A stretch of DNA of 64,000 nt, taken from positions 1-64,000 of the forward strand of contig NZ_JAKSYE010000014.1 of NCBI RefSeq assembly GCF_022829685.1, in the 5' to 3' direction. The translations under genes and the position numbers were made by a program. Each line of letters begins with the position of its first letter. The stretch's first letter is position 1. This document shows, one piece after another, positions 46,435 through 56,449 of the stretch. The stretch comes from Methylobacterium sp. E-045 (GTDB lineage: Bacteria > Pseudomonadota > Alphaproteobacteria > Rhizobiales > Beijerinckiaceae). A model generated the notes under the pieces. The model saw only the letters and a list, made by a program, of their open reading frames with translations. It made no database searches and was not told the origin of the DNA.

Positions 46435-48525
46435 ATGATCCAGCCGACGCCCCCCTCCTTCGACCCCCGTCCCACCCGCGCCGATCCGGATGACGACCCC
46501 CATCTCTGGCTCGAAGAGGTCGAAGGCCGGGAGGCCATCGCCTGGGTCGAGGCGCGCAACGCCGAGACCCTGGCGCGCTTCACCGACCCGACCATGGAGC
46601 GCGACCGCGAGGCGGTGAAGGCCATCCTCGACCGGCCGGACAAGATCCCCCTCGTCTCCCGGCGCGGCCGGCTCCTCTACAACGTCTGGCGCGATGCCGA
46701 GCATCCCCTCGGCCTGTGGCGGCGCACGGACGAGGCCTCCTACCGCGCCGGCGCACCCGCCTGGGAGACCCTCCTCGACATCGACGCCCTGGCCAAGGCG
46801 GACGGGGTCGACTGGGTCTGGGGCGGCGCGACGCTGATCCCCGGCACCCGCGACCGCGCCCTGCTGAAACTGAGCCGGGGCGGGGGCGACGCCACCATCC
46901 TGCGGGAATTCGACCTGCCGACCCTGAGCTTCGTCGCCGACGGCTTCACCCTCCCCGAGGCGAAGGGCGGGGCGGATTGGCTCGACCGCGACACGCTGAT
47001 CCTGTCGAGCGCCCTCGGAGACGGCATGGCCACCCGCTCCGGCTATTCCCGCACGGTTCGGCTCTGGACGCGCGGCCAGGACCCGCTCGCGGCCACCGTC
47101 CTGTTCGAGACCGCGCCGGACAACATGGGCCTCTGGGGCGGGGTCGACCACGACGCGCCCACGGAGCGGGTGGTGTTCATGGAGCGCACCGGCTTCTTCG
47201 ACGGCACCGTCCATATCGGCGACCGGACGGGGCCGACCCATCGCCTGGACGCCCCCACCGACGCCGAAATTTCCCTCCACGGGGACGATCTCGTCATCCG
47301 CACGCGCTCCGGCTGGGAGGTGGGCGGCAGCGTTCACGCGGCCGATACGGTGCTGGCCATCGCCCTGCCGGCCTTCCTCGACGGCGACCGCGCCTTCACC
47401 GTGCTGTGGGAGCCTTCGGAGCGGCGAGCCCTGCAGAACGTGTCCTGGGCCGGCCCGCGCCTCATCGTCGATGCCCTGGACGACCTGCGTCCCGCCTACA
47501 GCGTGTTCGAACCGGGGGAGGGCGGCTGGAAGCGCCTGAGTCTTCCGGGCCTGCCGGAGATCGGCACGGTCTCGGTCTGGCCCTTCGATGCCGAGCCGAG
47601 CGAGTCCGACGGTTCGCTCCTCGCCATGGTTCAGGATCCGCTGACGCCGCCGACGCTGCTGTCGATCCCCGGCGATCTCTCGGCTCCCACCATCCTGCGC
47701 ACGACGCCATCCGCCTTCGACACGAACGGCCTGACGGTCACCCGCCACGAAGCCGTCTCGGTGGACGGGGAGCGCATTCCCTATGTCCAGGTCGGCCCCG
47801 CCGGGGCGACCGGCGACGCGCCCGTGCATCTCTCGGCCTATGGCGGGTTCCAGATCTCGCTGCTGCCGACCTATCAGGCGGTGCTCGGCAAGCTCTGGCT
47901 GGAGAAGGGCGGCACTGGCGTCGTGGCCAACATCCGCGGCGGCGGCGAGTTCGGCTCGCGCTGGCACCAGGCCGGACGGCGCGAGGGCAAGGCGCTATCG
48001 CATGACGATTTCGCGGCGGTGGCCGCCGATCTGGTGGCGCGCGGCGTGACGAAACCCCAGCGCATCGCCGCGCAGGGCGGCTCGAATGGCGGCCTCCTCA
48101 TCGCCAACATGCTGACCCGCTACCCCGAGCGCTTCGGCGCCCTGTTCTGCACGATTCCGCTCATCGACATGCGGCGCTATGCGAAGCTGCTGGCGGGCGC
48201 GAGCTGGGTCGCCGAATACGGCGATCCGGAGGTGGAGGCGGATTGGAGCTTCCTCGGGGCCATCTCGGCCTACCATGTGGCGGAAGCGGGCAGGCCCTAT
48301 CCGCCCATCCTCATCGCCACCACACGACGGGACGACCGGGTCCATCCGGGACATGCCCGCAAGATGGCGGAGAAGCTGCGTCACCTCGGCTACGACCCGG
48401 CCTTCTTCGAACCGGCGGCCGGCGGCCACGGCTACGGCAAGGACAATTCCGAGACGGCCGCCTTCCTCGCCCTCGGCATGGGATTCCTCCGGCAATCCAT
48501 CGGCTGGGTTCCGGAGGAGGAATGA
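46435..48525 (+). CDS. Prolyl oligopeptidase family (S9) serine peptidase
   Basis: The 696-residue protein has the S9A plan: an N-terminal seven-bladed propeller (about 80-430) and a C-terminal alpha/beta hydrolase (about 440-690). The nucleophile Ser is in IAAQGGSNGGLLIANM (GxSxGG), the Asp in ATTRRDDRVHPGHARKM and the His in AAGGHGYGKD. The HLWLEEVEG opening is typical of the family. It cleaves after proline in short peptides, or may have narrower oligopeptidase activity. It runs to within four bases of the surf1 stop, converging. Confidence 0.92.
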   Translation: MIQPTPPSFDPRPTRADPDDDPHLWLEEVEGREAIAWVEARNAETLARFTDPTMERDREAVKAILDRPDKIPLVSRRGRLLYNVWRDAEHPLGLWRRTDEASYRAGAPAWETLLDIDALAKADGVDWVWGGATLIPGTRDRALLKLSRGGGDATILREFDLPTLSFVADGFTLPEAKGGADWLDRDTLILSSALGDGMATRSGYSRTVRLWTRGQDPLAATVLFETAPDNMGLWGGVDHDAPTERVVFMERTGFFDGTVHIGDRTGPTHRLDAPTDAEISLHGDDLVIRTRSGWEVGGSVHAADTVLAIALPAFLDGDRAFTVLWEPSERRALQNVSWAGPRLIVDALDDLRPAYSVFEPGEGGWKRLSLPGLPEIGTVSVWPFDAEPSESDGSLLAMVQDPLTPPTLLSIPGDLSAPTILRTTPSAFDTNGLTVTRHEAVSVDGERIPYVQVGPAGATGDAPVHLSAYGGFQISLLPTYQAVLGKLWLEKGGTGVVANIRGGGEFGSRWHQAGRREGKALSHDDFAAVAADLVARGVTKPQRIAAQGGSNGGLLIANMLTRYPERFGALFCTIPLIDMRRYAKLLAGASWVAEYGDPEVEADWSFLGAISAYHVAEAGRPYPPILIATTRRDDRVHPGHARKMAEKLRHLGYDPAFFEPAAGGHGYGKDNSETAAFLALGMGFLRQSIGWVPEEE

Positions 48526-48529
48526 CCGG

Positions 48530-49273
48530 TCAGGTGTCGCGCCGGCGCATCCCGTCGCGGATGACGTAGGCCCCGCCAGCGGCCGCCATGATGGCGAGGG
48601 CGAACCAGGTCAGCGCATAGACGAGGTGGTTGTCGCTGAAGGCGACCACGGTGAGCCCGCCCACGGGATACCCGCCGGGATTGGGCGTCGCGTCGGCATC
48701 GATGAAGTAGGGCGCGGTCGGGCCGAGGCCCCGTGCGGCGGCGATGGCCGCCACATCGCGCGAGTACCAGCGATCGCCAGAGGGGTCGTTGTGGCGCAGG
48801 AAACCGCCACCGGGCTCCGACATGCGCAATAGGCCGGTGACGCGGGTCTCGCCCGCTCGCCGGCCGATCTCCCGCGTAGTGGGATCGCGCTTCTCAACCG
48901 GCACGAAGCCGCGATTGACGAGGATGGTGGAACCGTCCGTGCCGACCAGCGGCGTCATCACCCAGTATCCGCCGCCGAGTTCGGTGACCGCCTGGACCAG
49001 GGTCTCCCGGTCATCCGCGAAGGTTCCGATGGCGAAGACTCGCCTGTAGGCATCGCCTCCGGCATCGAGCGCGGGCCAGTCCGCGCGCGCCGGCGCGGGA
49101 ACCGCATCGGCGTGGATCCGCGCATCGACGCGGGCAATCAGGTCATGCTTCCATGCCCGGCGCTGGACCTGCCACGTGCCGAGCGCCGCGAAGGTGACCA
49201 CGGCCACGAGTGTCAGGACGCAGATCGCAGCGAGCGTCAGGGACGCCCGCCGCGAGGATTTTCTCGTGCTCAT
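48530..49273 (-). CDS. SURF1-family oxidase assembly protein
   Basis: The 247-residue protein has an N-terminal hydrophobic helix (LTLAAICVLTLVAVVTFAALGTWQVQRRAWK), the SURF1 LGxWQxxRxxWK motif, the central GGGYWVMTPL and ILVNRGFVPVEKRD segments, and a C-terminal membrane helix (NHLVYALTWFALAIMAAAGGAYVI) with the NHxxYA motif. SURF1 helps insert heme A or assemble heme-copper oxidases. It is directly downstream of cyoD on the same strand, so it presumably serves this quinol oxidase. Confidence 0.95.
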   Translation of the reverse strand: MSTRKSSRRASLTLAAICVLTLVAVVTFAALGTWQVQRRAWKHDLIARVDARIHADAVPAPARADWPALDAGGDAYRRVFAIGTFADDRETLVQAVTELGGGYWVMTPLVGTDGSTILVNRGFVPVEKRDPTTREIGRRAGETRVTGLLRMSEPGGGFLRHNDPSGDRWYSRDVAAIAAARGLGPTAPYFIDADATPNPGGYPVGGLTVVAFSDNHLVYALTWFALAIMAAAGGAYVIRDGMRRRDT

Positions 49274-49393
49274 CGAGAGACGAAGACACCGACGCCATGG
49301 CCCCGTTCTGGATCTCGCATCCGGGACGGGGCCCTGGGTGTCCGGTGTCGCATCATCTGTCCCGCGAACAGCTTATCCGTCCGGCGTGATCCG

Positions 49394-49795
49394 CTAATGG
49401 TGCTGATGCAGGCTGGTCGGCGTCATCGGCATCATGTTGGTGTTGAGGTGATACATGACCCAGACGGAGCCGGTGAGCGTGATGACCACGAGCGTCAGGG
49501 TGAAGATCAGCGCCAGGATCGTCCAGCCGCCCTCGGACTTGGTGTTCATGTGCAGGAAGTAGATCATGTGAACCACGATCTGCACAACGCCGAAGCCCAT
49601 GATGACGAGGCCGGTGAGACGGGGATTTCCGAGCACGTCCCCCATCACCAGCCAGAACGGAATGGCGGTGAGGATGACCGAGAGCACGAAGCCGGTGACG
49701 TACCCCTGGAAGGAGCCGTGACCGCTCTGGTCGCCGTGGCCCTTGACGTCCTCTTCATGGTCCGCGGCGTGGGCGGACTGGCTGGCGGCGCTCAT
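49394..49795 (-). CDS. cyoD: Cytochrome o ubiquinol oxidase subunit IV
   Basis: The start at 49795 overlaps the cyoC stop (ATGA), giving 133 residues. Three helices are seen: [41 protein letters not shown] and [25 protein letters not shown], with the GHGSFQGY N-terminus typical of CyoD. The FLHMN motif is conserved. It is an accessory membrane subunit of the bo3-type oxidase, needed for stability. The C-terminus is His-rich (HQHH). Confidence 0.97.
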   Translation of the reverse strand: MSAASQSAHAADHEEDVKGHGDQSGHGSFQGYVTGFVLSVILTAIPFWLVMGDVLGNPRLTGLVIMGFGVVQIVVHMIYFLHMNTKSEGGWTILALIFTLTLVVITLTGSVWVMYHLNTNMMPMTPTSLHQHH

Positions 49796-50421
49796 TGCAG
49801 CACTCCCATGAGATAGACGAAGGTGAACACGCCGATCCAGATGACGTCCAGGAAGTGCCAGAACATCGACAGGCATTGCAGGCGACGCTGATTCTCGGGA
49901 ATCAGCCCCTTCTGCTCCGTCTGGACCATCAGGACGATGAGCCAGACGAGGCCGAGGGTTACGTGCAGGCCGTGGGTTCCCACCAGGGTGAAGAACGACG
50001 ACAGGAAGGCACTGCGCTGCGGTCCGGCGCCCTCGTGGATGAGGTGCGCGAACTCGTAGACTTCGAGCCCGATGAAGGCGAGGCCGAACAGGCCGGTCAC
50101 GGCGAGCCAGAACTGCATCCGCCGTTGCTCGCCCTTGGCCATCTCCAGCATGGCAAAGCCATAGGTGATGGACGAGAACAGCAGCATCGAGGTGTTCAGC
50201 GCCACCAGCGGCAGGTCGAACAGGTCCTTCGGGGAAGGACCTGCCGCGTAGTTGCGACCGAGAACGGCGTAGGTGGCGAAGAGGGCCGCGAAGATGAGGC
50301 AATCGCTCATCAGGTAGATCCAGAAGCCGAGCATGGTGCCGCCTTCGGGATGGTGATCCTCCTCCATGTAGAAGGAGGGTGCCTCGCCGTCCTTGGCGAG
50401 GGTGGGGGAATGCGACGCCAT
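49792..50421 (-). CDS. cyoC: Cytochrome o ubiquinol oxidase subunit III
   Basis: The 209-residue protein has five hydrophobic helices. It begins [20 protein letters not shown], with the [24 protein letters not shown] signature of subunit III and [19 protein letters not shown] in the second half, followed by [22 protein letters not shown]. It is an auxiliary membrane subunit of the heme-copper quinol oxidase. It is separated by five bases from cyoB and overlaps cyoD. Confidence 0.97.
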   Translation of the reverse strand: MASHSPTLAKDGEAPSFYMEEDHHPEGGTMLGFWIYLMSDCLIFAALFATYAVLGRNYAAGPSPKDLFDLPLVALNTSMLLFSSITYGFAMLEMAKGEQRRMQFWLAVTGLFGLAFIGLEVYEFAHLIHEGAGPQRSAFLSSFFTLVGTHGLHVTLGLVWLIVLMVQTEQKGLIPENQRRLQCLSMFWHFLDVIWIGVFTFVYLMGVLQ

Positions 50422-50426
50422 GGTTC

Positions 50427-52430
50427 TCAGACCCGACCTTCGAGCAGCCGCGTCCGTTCAGTCTCGGTACCGATGACGGCATCGGCCGAGATGTAGAAGT
50501 CGCGGTTGTAGTTGAACGTGTGACCGATGGCGACGACGGCCATGGCGATGAAGGTCAGCGCCGCAAGCCACCAGATGTACCAGATCATGCCGAATGCGAA
50601 GCCGATGCTGAGGATACCCAGGATCATGCCCGTGCCGGTGTTCTTCGGCATGTGGATCGGACGGAAGCCCTTGAGCGGTCGCGCATAGCCGCGGCGCTTC
50701 ATGTCCGACCACGCATCGTGATCGTGGATCACCGGCGTGAAGGCGAAGTTGTAGTCCGGCGGCGGCGAGGAGGTGGACCATTCGAGGGTCCGCCCACCCC
50801 ACGGATCGCCGGTGTGGTCCCGCAGGGCTTCGCGCCGCATGAAGCTCACCACGAGCTGGATGATGAACGAGAGGATGCCAAGCGCGATCAGGCCGGCGCC
50901 GAAGGCGGCGATGATGAACCAGATCTGCAGCGACGGGTCGTCGAAATGCTGCACGCGGCGGGTCACGCCCATCAGGCCGAGGACGTAGAGCGGCATGAAG
51001 GCGAAGTAGAAGCCCGTGAGCCAGAACCAGAACGACATCTTCCCCCAGAACGGGTCGAGCCGGAAGCCGAACGCCTTGGGGAACCAGTAGGTGATGCCGG
51101 CCAGCATGCCGAACAGCACGCCGCCGATGATGACGTTGTGGAAGTGGGCGATGAGGAACAGGCTGTTATGCAGCACGAAATCGGCCGGGGGCACGGCGAG
51201 CAGGACGCCGGTCATGCCGCCGATGGTGAAGGTCACCATGAAGCCGATGGCCCAGAGCATCGGCTCCTCGAAGCGGATGCGCCCCTTGTACATGGTGAAG
51301 AGCCAGTTGAAGAGCTTCGCCCCCGTCGGGATCGAGATGATCATCGTCGTGATGCCGAAGAACGAGTTCACGGAGGCCCCCGAGCCCATCGTGAAGAAGT
51401 GGTGCAGCCAGACGAGGTAGGACAGGATCGTGATGACCACGGTGGCATAGACCATGGACGCGTAGCCGAAGAGCCGCTTGCCGGAGAAGGTCGAGACGAT
51501 CTCGGAGAAGACGCCGAAAGCCGGCAGGATCAGGATGTAGACCTCCGGGTGACCCCAGATCCAGATGAGGTTCACGTACATCATCGGGTTGCCGCCGAGG
51601 TCGTTCGAGAAGAAGTGCGTGCCCACGTAGCGGTCGAGGGTAAGCAGCGCGAGAACGGCCGTGAGGATCGGGAAGGCGGCGACGATGAGGATGTTCGTGC
51701 AGAGCGCGGTCCAGGTGAAGATCGGCATCTTCATCATGGTCATGCCGGGGGCCCGCATCTTCACGATGGTCGCGATGAGGTTGATGCCCGAGAGCAGGGT
51801 GCCGATGCCGGCGATCTGGAGACCCCAGATGTAATAGTCGACGCCCACGCCCGGGCTGCCGGCGGGGCCGGAGAGCGGCGGATAGGCGAGCCAACCGGTA
51901 CGGGCGAACTCGCCGACGAACAGGGACGCCATGATCGTCGCGGCACCGCTGACGGTCATCCAGAAGCTGAAATTGTTGAGGAACGGGAACGACACGTCGC
52001 GCGCGCCGATCTGCAGCGGCACGACGAAGTTCATCAGGCCGGTGACCAGGGGCATCGCCACGAAGAAGATCATGATCACGCCGTGGGCGGTGAAGATCTG
52101 GTCGTAATGGTGCGGCGGCAGATAGCCCTCGTTGGCGCCAAAGGCCATGGCCTGTTGCGAACGCATGAGAAGCGCATCGGAGAAGCCGCGCAGCAGCATC
52201 ACCAACGCCAGCACCACATACATGATGCCGATCTTCTTGTGGTCGACGGAGGTGAACCAGTCGCGCCACAGCGGCCCCCACCAGCGCATGTAGGTGATGA
52301 GGCCAAGCAGCCCGACGCCACCGATGGCGACGCCGATGAAGGTCACGAGCAGGATCGGCTCGTGATACGGGATGGCTTCGAGAGTCAGCCGCCCGAAGAC
52401 GAGCTTCTGAAGATCGAGATTGGCAAACAT
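50427..52430 (-). CDS. cyoB: Cytochrome o ubiquinol oxidase subunit I
   Basis: The 667-residue catalytic subunit holds the heme b, high-spin heme and CuB centres. Ligand motifs are [20 protein letters not shown] (low-spin heme His), [15 protein letters not shown] (CuB His with its cross-linked Tyr), VWLHHFF (two CuB His) and [12 protein letters not shown] (both heme His). It oxidises ubiquinol and reduces O2 to water while pumping protons. The size is close to that of E. coli CyoB (663). Confidence 0.98.
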   Translation of the reverse strand: MFANLDLQKLVFGRLTLEAIPYHEPILLVTFIGVAIGGVGLLGLITYMRWWGPLWRDWFTSVDHKKIGIMYVVLALVMLLRGFSDALLMRSQQAMAFGANEGYLPPHHYDQIFTAHGVIMIFFVAMPLVTGLMNFVVPLQIGARDVSFPFLNNFSFWMTVSGAATIMASLFVGEFARTGWLAYPPLSGPAGSPGVGVDYYIWGLQIAGIGTLLSGINLIATIVKMRAPGMTMMKMPIFTWTALCTNILIVAAFPILTAVLALLTLDRYVGTHFFSNDLGGNPMMYVNLIWIWGHPEVYILILPAFGVFSEIVSTFSGKRLFGYASMVYATVVITILSYLVWLHHFFTMGSGASVNSFFGITTMIISIPTGAKLFNWLFTMYKGRIRFEEPMLWAIGFMVTFTIGGMTGVLLAVPPADFVLHNSLFLIAHFHNVIIGGVLFGMLAGITYWFPKAFGFRLDPFWGKMSFWFWLTGFYFAFMPLYVLGLMGVTRRVQHFDDPSLQIWFIIAAFGAGLIALGILSFIIQLVVSFMRREALRDHTGDPWGGRTLEWSTSSPPPDYNFAFTPVIHDHDAWSDMKRRGYARPLKGFRPIHMPKNTGTGMILGILSIGFAFGMIWYIWWLAALTFIAMAVVAIGHTFNYNRDFYISADAVIGTETERTRLLEGRV

Positions 52431-52562
52431 GGGATCGCTTCGTTCCCGGTTGTCGGCGAGGGGACGGTCCGATCGCTTCGGGCCCCGTCTCTCATGGGTT
52501 CAATCTAATGGTGCCGTCGCCGTGACGCGCCTGTCCCGAAGGCCGCGCGTCATCGCGTCGGC

Positions 52563-53687
52563 CTAGCGGTTCAATTGCACCGGGGCAGGGTCGCTTTGGT
52601 TCGTGTCCGGCCCGGAATGGTCGTGGTGATGGTCATGCCCCTTGGCGGGGTCGACCTCCTGGGTGCGTGGCTTCTTCTCGGAAGCGGGGAACGTCGCCCC
52701 CTGTGCTTCCTCGCCGCGGACGGCATGACGGTTGTCATAGCGGAGCCGCTCCTGGTTGGCGTGGCTCTCCTTGCCGGCGCCACCCTTCGAATCGATGCTC
52801 ATCATCTCGCCCATGCACATCTTGCCCTCGATGACGCACATGTTGAGGATGGCGCTGTAGAGGCCGGGCGCCACGGAGGAGTAGTAGCTCACCGGCTCAC
52901 GCTCGCTCGGCTTCTCCAGGGCGACATAGGCATCGCGAGTGAGCTCCTTGCCTTCGGCTTTCGCCTTGGCGACCCACTGGTCGAACCCCTCCTGGGTTAC
53001 GCCGTGGAACTTGAAGTTCATCCGCGAGAAGCCCTCGCCGCTGTAATTGGCCGAGAAGCCCTCGTAGACGCCCGCCTTGTTGACGACGGCGTGCAGCTTC
53101 GTCTCCATGCCGGCCATGGCGTAGATCTGCCCCGCCAGAGCCGGAATGAAGAACGAGTTCATCATCGAGGCCGAGGTGATCTTGAAGTTGATCGGCACGT
53201 CCACCGGTGCCGCCAGTTCGTTCACCGTGGCGATGCCGAGATCGGGGTAGAAGAACAGCCATTTCCAATCGAGGGCGACGACCTCGACGGTCAACGGCTT
53301 CACATCCGCCGGAAGCGGCCGCGAGGCGTCGATGCGGCTGAGGGGCCGGTAGGGATCGAGCGTATGCGTGCTGATCCAGGTCAGCGCCCCGAGGGCGATG
53401 ATGATCACGAGGGGGGCGGACCAGATCAGCACCTCGAGCTGCGTCGAGTGGTGCCAGTCCGGATCGTACTCGGCTTCGGTGTTCGACTGGCGGTAGCGCC
53501 AGGCGAAGAAGAGCGTGAATGCGATCACGGGTAAGATGATCAGCAGCATCAGCCCCGTCGAGGCAACGATCAGGTCACGCTGCCGCGTGGCGATGTCGCC
53601 CGCAGGTTGCATGACGACCATGTTGCAGCCCGACAGAAGGGCCACGAGAGGCAGGATAGCGAGAGCGCGCAAGGATCTGGATGACAT
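52563..53687 (-). CDS. cyoA: Cytochrome o ubiquinol oxidase subunit II, lipoprotein
   Basis: The start at 53687 (MSSRSLRALAILPLVALLSG) gives 374 residues with a lipobox LLSGC. Two helices follow (LIVASTGLMLLIILPVIAFTLFFAWRY and EVLIWSAPLVIIIALGALTWI), then the cupredoxin domain WKWLFFYPDLGIATVNELAAP and SASMMNSFFIPALAGQIYAM. CuA cysteines are absent (SANYSGEGFSRM), as in quinol oxidases. The tail after residue 305 is longer than in E. coli and ends KGHDHHHDHSGPDTNQ, a His-rich metal-binding-like extension. Confidence 0.95.
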   Translation of the reverse strand: MSSRSLRALAILPLVALLSGCNMVVMQPAGDIATRQRDLIVASTGLMLLIILPVIAFTLFFAWRYRQSNTEAEYDPDWHHSTQLEVLIWSAPLVIIIALGALTWISTHTLDPYRPLSRIDASRPLPADVKPLTVEVVALDWKWLFFYPDLGIATVNELAAPVDVPINFKITSASMMNSFFIPALAGQIYAMAGMETKLHAVVNKAGVYEGFSANYSGEGFSRMNFKFHGVTQEGFDQWVAKAKAEGKELTRDAYVALEKPSEREPVSYYSSVAPGLYSAILNMCVIEGKMCMGEMMSIDSKGGAGKESHANQERLRYDNRHAVRGEEAQGATFPASEKKPRTQEVDPAKGHDHHHDHSGPDTNQSDPAPVQLNR

Positions 53688-54053
53688 CCGACCGGCTGCA
53701 GTGAGACGTCCGCGGACGGAACGTCGGGAGGAAACATCTGGTTTACGAGAGGCGGCGGTTCGAACCGGACCGCTTCCCGCGAGACCGGTTCGATACGGGC
53801 TTCTCCTGCGCAGCGCAAAGGCGCCGTGGCAAGTGCCTGCGGCTTCAATCAGCCGGGCGTTTAGAGCATAGCTGATTTGTCTCGCGAGAGGCAGTAAGAG
53901 GGGGAGCATCATCCGCGGACAATATGCCATAGCGGACCGCGAATCGTGCCGTTGCATCGCTTTGCCGCAGTGCAACACACGTCCATAATCGGAACACAGG
54001 GGCGCGCCAAGTGCGGCGTGTCCTCCCACCCTTCAAGCAGCGAATGGCCGTCC
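53688..54053. promoter_or_regulatory. Divergent intergenic region cyoA / MHS transporter
   Basis: The 366-bp region contains no convincing gene; short open frames here have no family similarity. It should contain the divergent promoters of cyoABCD-surf1 and the MHS transporter. No operator could be assigned. Confidence 0.4.
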
Positions 54054-55385
54054 ATGAGCCAAGATTACGCGTTGCAGACCCCGCCGCATCTCAGTGCAGG
54101 TGCCCGGGCCGGCGCCACCGAACCCGAAGTCGCCCCCGGCGACATTGCCGTGGGCGTCCTCATCGGCCGGACATCGGAGTTCTTCGACTTCTTCGTCTTC
54201 GGCATCGCCTCGGTATTGATCTTCCCGAAGGTCTTCTTCCCGTTCGTGCCGCCGCTGGACGGGACGCTCTACGCCTTCGCCCTCTTCGCCCTCGCCTTCG
54301 TCGCGCGGCCGATCGGTTCGGTGATCTTCATGGAGATCGACCGCCGTCACGGGCGGGGCGTGAAGCTGACGATCGCCCTGTTCCTGCTCGGCGGCTCGAC
54401 GGTGTCGATCGCCTTCCTGCCGACCTATCACAGCATCGGGATGGCCTCGATCTGGCTGCTTGCCGCCTTCCGGATCGGACAGGGGCTCGCCCTCGGGGGA
54501 GCCTGGGACGGCCTGGCTTCGCTCCTGTCGATCAAGGCCCCCAGCGACCGCAAAGGCTGGTACGCGATGATCCCGCAGCTCGGAGCGCCCATCGGCTTCG
54601 GGCTCGCCAGCGCGCTGTTCTCGTTCTTCCTCGCCAATCTGACGATGGACGACTTCCTGGATTGGGGATGGCGGTATCCGTTCTACGTCGCCTTCGCGGT
54701 GAACGTCGTCGCGCTCTTCGCCCGGCTTCGTCTCGTTGCGACGGAGGAGTTCACACAGCTCCTCGAGACCCGTGAACTCGCCCCGACCCCGGTCTGGGAA
54801 ATGATTCGCGCGCAGGGACGGACCGTCCTCATCGGTGCCTTCGTGCCACTGGCGAGTTTCGCCCTGTTCCACCTCGTGAGCATCTTCCCGATCAGCTGGA
54901 TCACCCTGTTTACGAAGCGCTCGGCCGGCGAATTCCTGCTGGTGCAGTTCGTCGGTTCCATGGTCTTTGCTGGCGCGATCGTGATCTCGGGAATCGTCGC
55001 GGATCAAGTGGGACGGCGCCGGCTGGTGGGGATCGCGGCCAGCCTCATCGGCCTGTTCAGCCTCGCCAGCATCCTCGCGCCGCTCCTGTTCGGCGATAGC
55101 GAGACCGGCCAGACGATCTACGTCCTCGTCGGTTTCGGTCTTCTCGGCCTCTCCTACGGCCAGACCTCCGGCTCGGTGACCGAGAATCTCGGAACGCGCT
55201 ACCGCTATACCGGCGCGGCGCTCACCTCGGACCTCGCCTGGCTGATCGGAGCCGGCTTCGCGCCCCTCGTGGCACTGAGCCTGTCGAGCCGATTCGGCCT
55301 AGCCTGGGTCGGCGTCTACCTCCTGTCCGGCGCGGTCGCGACCCTGAGCGCGCTCGCCGTCAACCGGAAAATCGCCGCTTACTGA
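54054..55385 (+). CDS. MHS-family transporter (MFS)
   Basis: The ATG at 54054 (MSQDYALQTPPHLSAGARAG) gives 443 residues with twelve hydrophobic helices. VLIGRTSEFFDFFVFGIASVLIFPKVFFPF in helix 1 replaces the usual EFYDF with EFFDF, and RIGQGLALGGAWDGLASLLS replaces the typical GGEWGG with GGAWDG. It is thus a divergent MHS/shikimate-type transporter. It is divergent from cyoA and about one third identical in motifs to the copy at 37887. The substrate is unknown. Confidence 0.88.
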   Translation: MSQDYALQTPPHLSAGARAGATEPEVAPGDIAVGVLIGRTSEFFDFFVFGIASVLIFPKVFFPFVPPLDGTLYAFALFALAFVARPIGSVIFMEIDRRHGRGVKLTIALFLLGGSTVSIAFLPTYHSIGMASIWLLAAFRIGQGLALGGAWDGLASLLSIKAPSDRKGWYAMIPQLGAPIGFGLASALFSFFLANLTMDDFLDWGWRYPFYVAFAVNVVALFARLRLVATEEFTQLLETRELAPTPVWEMIRAQGRTVLIGAFVPLASFALFHLVSIFPISWITLFTKRSAGEFLLVQFVGSMVFAGAIVISGIVADQVGRRRLVGIAASLIGLFSLASILAPLLFGDSETGQTIYVLVGFGLLGLSYGQTSGSVTENLGTRYRYTGAALTSDLAWLIGAGFAPLVALSLSSRFGLAWVGVYLLSGAVATLSALAVNRKIAAY

Positions 55386-55410
55386 TCGCTGAGGTCAGAG
55401 GCTCTACGCA

Positions 55411-55446
55411 AAAGGCCCGCATGCCATGCATGCGGGCCTTTCTCGT
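55411..55446 (+). terminator. Rho-independent-like terminator after the MHS gene
   Basis: AAAGGCCCGCATG (55411-55423) pairs with CATGCGGGCCTTT (55429-55441) around a short loop, and TCTCGTT follows. It is 25 bp after the transporter stop. Confidence 0.8.
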
Positions 55447-55460
55447 TCGGGCCGGTCGGT

Positions 55461-55919
55461 TCAGCGGATGGCGGCGCAGGCGGCAATGGACGGACCAAGG
55501 GCGAGATCGCCCTGTCGCGGATTATTAAGGGCAAATGCTCCGGCATCCTCGCGCGGGAAGAAGCTTGGACCGAGCTCGCGCTCGAAGAAACCGTTGCCGA
55601 CCTCGTAGAAGCAGCGGTCCTTCACGGCGGTCACCGCGAAGCTTCTTTGAAGGACGGGTTGTCCGAGGGGCACGCCACCGCGCAGCACTCCGCCGCAATA
55701 ACCGGAGATATCAACAGGAGCCGGCCCGTCGAGCCTGATCGTCCGCGAGGTACCGGGGCGAACCGTCACGGCCGGACCGCCCTCCTGGCCCACCACCAAG
55801 GTCAATGTGGACCGGTTGGCGACCTGTCGCAGGCACGACGCTTCGGCCGTGCTCATGCCAGCCGTCAGAACCGTGAAAGATGCGAGACCTGCGAGAACGA
55901 GCGTCGGGTGGATCGGCAT
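55461..55919 (-). CDS. Secreted four-cysteine protein
   Basis: The start at 55919 (MPIHPTLVLAGLASFTVLTA) gives 152 residues with a signal peptide ending TAEA. Four cysteines (SCLRQV, GYCGGV, DRCFYEV, AACAAIR) suggest two disulfides in a small beta-rich domain containing TLTLVVGQEGGPAVTVRPGTSRTIRLDGPAPVDISG. No enzymatic signature is visible. It is presumably periplasmic. The family is not recognised. It is followed on the same strand by a Gly-rich secreted protein gene upstream. Confidence 0.65.
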   Translation of the reverse strand: MPIHPTLVLAGLASFTVLTAGMSTAEASCLRQVANRSTLTLVVGQEGGPAVTVRPGTSRTIRLDGPAPVDISGYCGGVLRGGVPLGQPVLQRSFAVTAVKDRCFYEVGNGFFERELGPSFFPREDAGAFALNNPRQGDLALGPSIAACAAIR

Positions 55920-55980
55920 GTGGAAGCCCTTCGAGTTTCGGGATTGCGGGAAGCGCGACGAGACGGTTGTTCCGGTCGGG

Positions 55981-56331
55981 TCAGCGGTTGATCCCGCCCG
56001 GGCCGCCCGAGGTTCCACCGGTGCCGGGCAGGGCGCCGGTTCCGGGCGGACCGCCGACGCCGGTGCCGACGCCCGCTCCGGACGACGTGCCCGATGCCGC
56101 GCCCGCGCCACCGACGGGAGCCTTGCCGGCAGGAGATCCTGTCACCGCCCCCTCGACCGGAATTGCCCCGCTGGACGGCACCTCGCCACGGACACCTTCC
56201 GATGCCGCCGCCTCACCGCGGCTCGACGGAACGGTACCGATACCAGCCGGCGCTTCGATGACCTGCGCCACGACGGCTCCCGTTGGCGAGAGGGCGAGGC
56301 ATAGGCTGAGAACGAGGGGTCTGGCGATCAT
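55981..56331 (-). CDS. Gly/Pro-rich secreted protein
   Basis: The 116-residue protein begins MIARPLVLSLCLALSPTGAV with a signal peptide and ends in a Gly-rich tail (GGAGAASGTSSGAGVGTGVG and GPPGTGALPGTGGTSGGPGG). It has no cysteine after the signal. Low complexity makes its function unreadable. It lies 61 bp upstream of the four-cysteine gene on the same strand, so the two may be cotranscribed. Confidence 0.5.
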   Translation of the reverse strand: MIARPLVLSLCLALSPTGAVVAQVIEAPAGIGTVPSSRGEAAASEGVRGEVPSSGAIPVEGAVTGSPAGKAPVGGAGAASGTSSGAGVGTGVGGPPGTGALPGTGGTSGGPGGINR

Positions 56332-56449
56332 CGAAATGAAATCCTGAACGGCGGGTGATGTCTGGGGCAGAACTCCGCGCGGTTCGGTTCCGTTCAAAAC
56401 GGAGATGGACGACGAGGCCGAGCACCCGCTCATCCATGCAATCACGCAC

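Noticed and set aside
50379..52508. Long plus-strand frame across cyoB
   Set aside because: It is antisense to a complete cyoB with all catalytic motifs, and its translation is charged low-complexity sequence.
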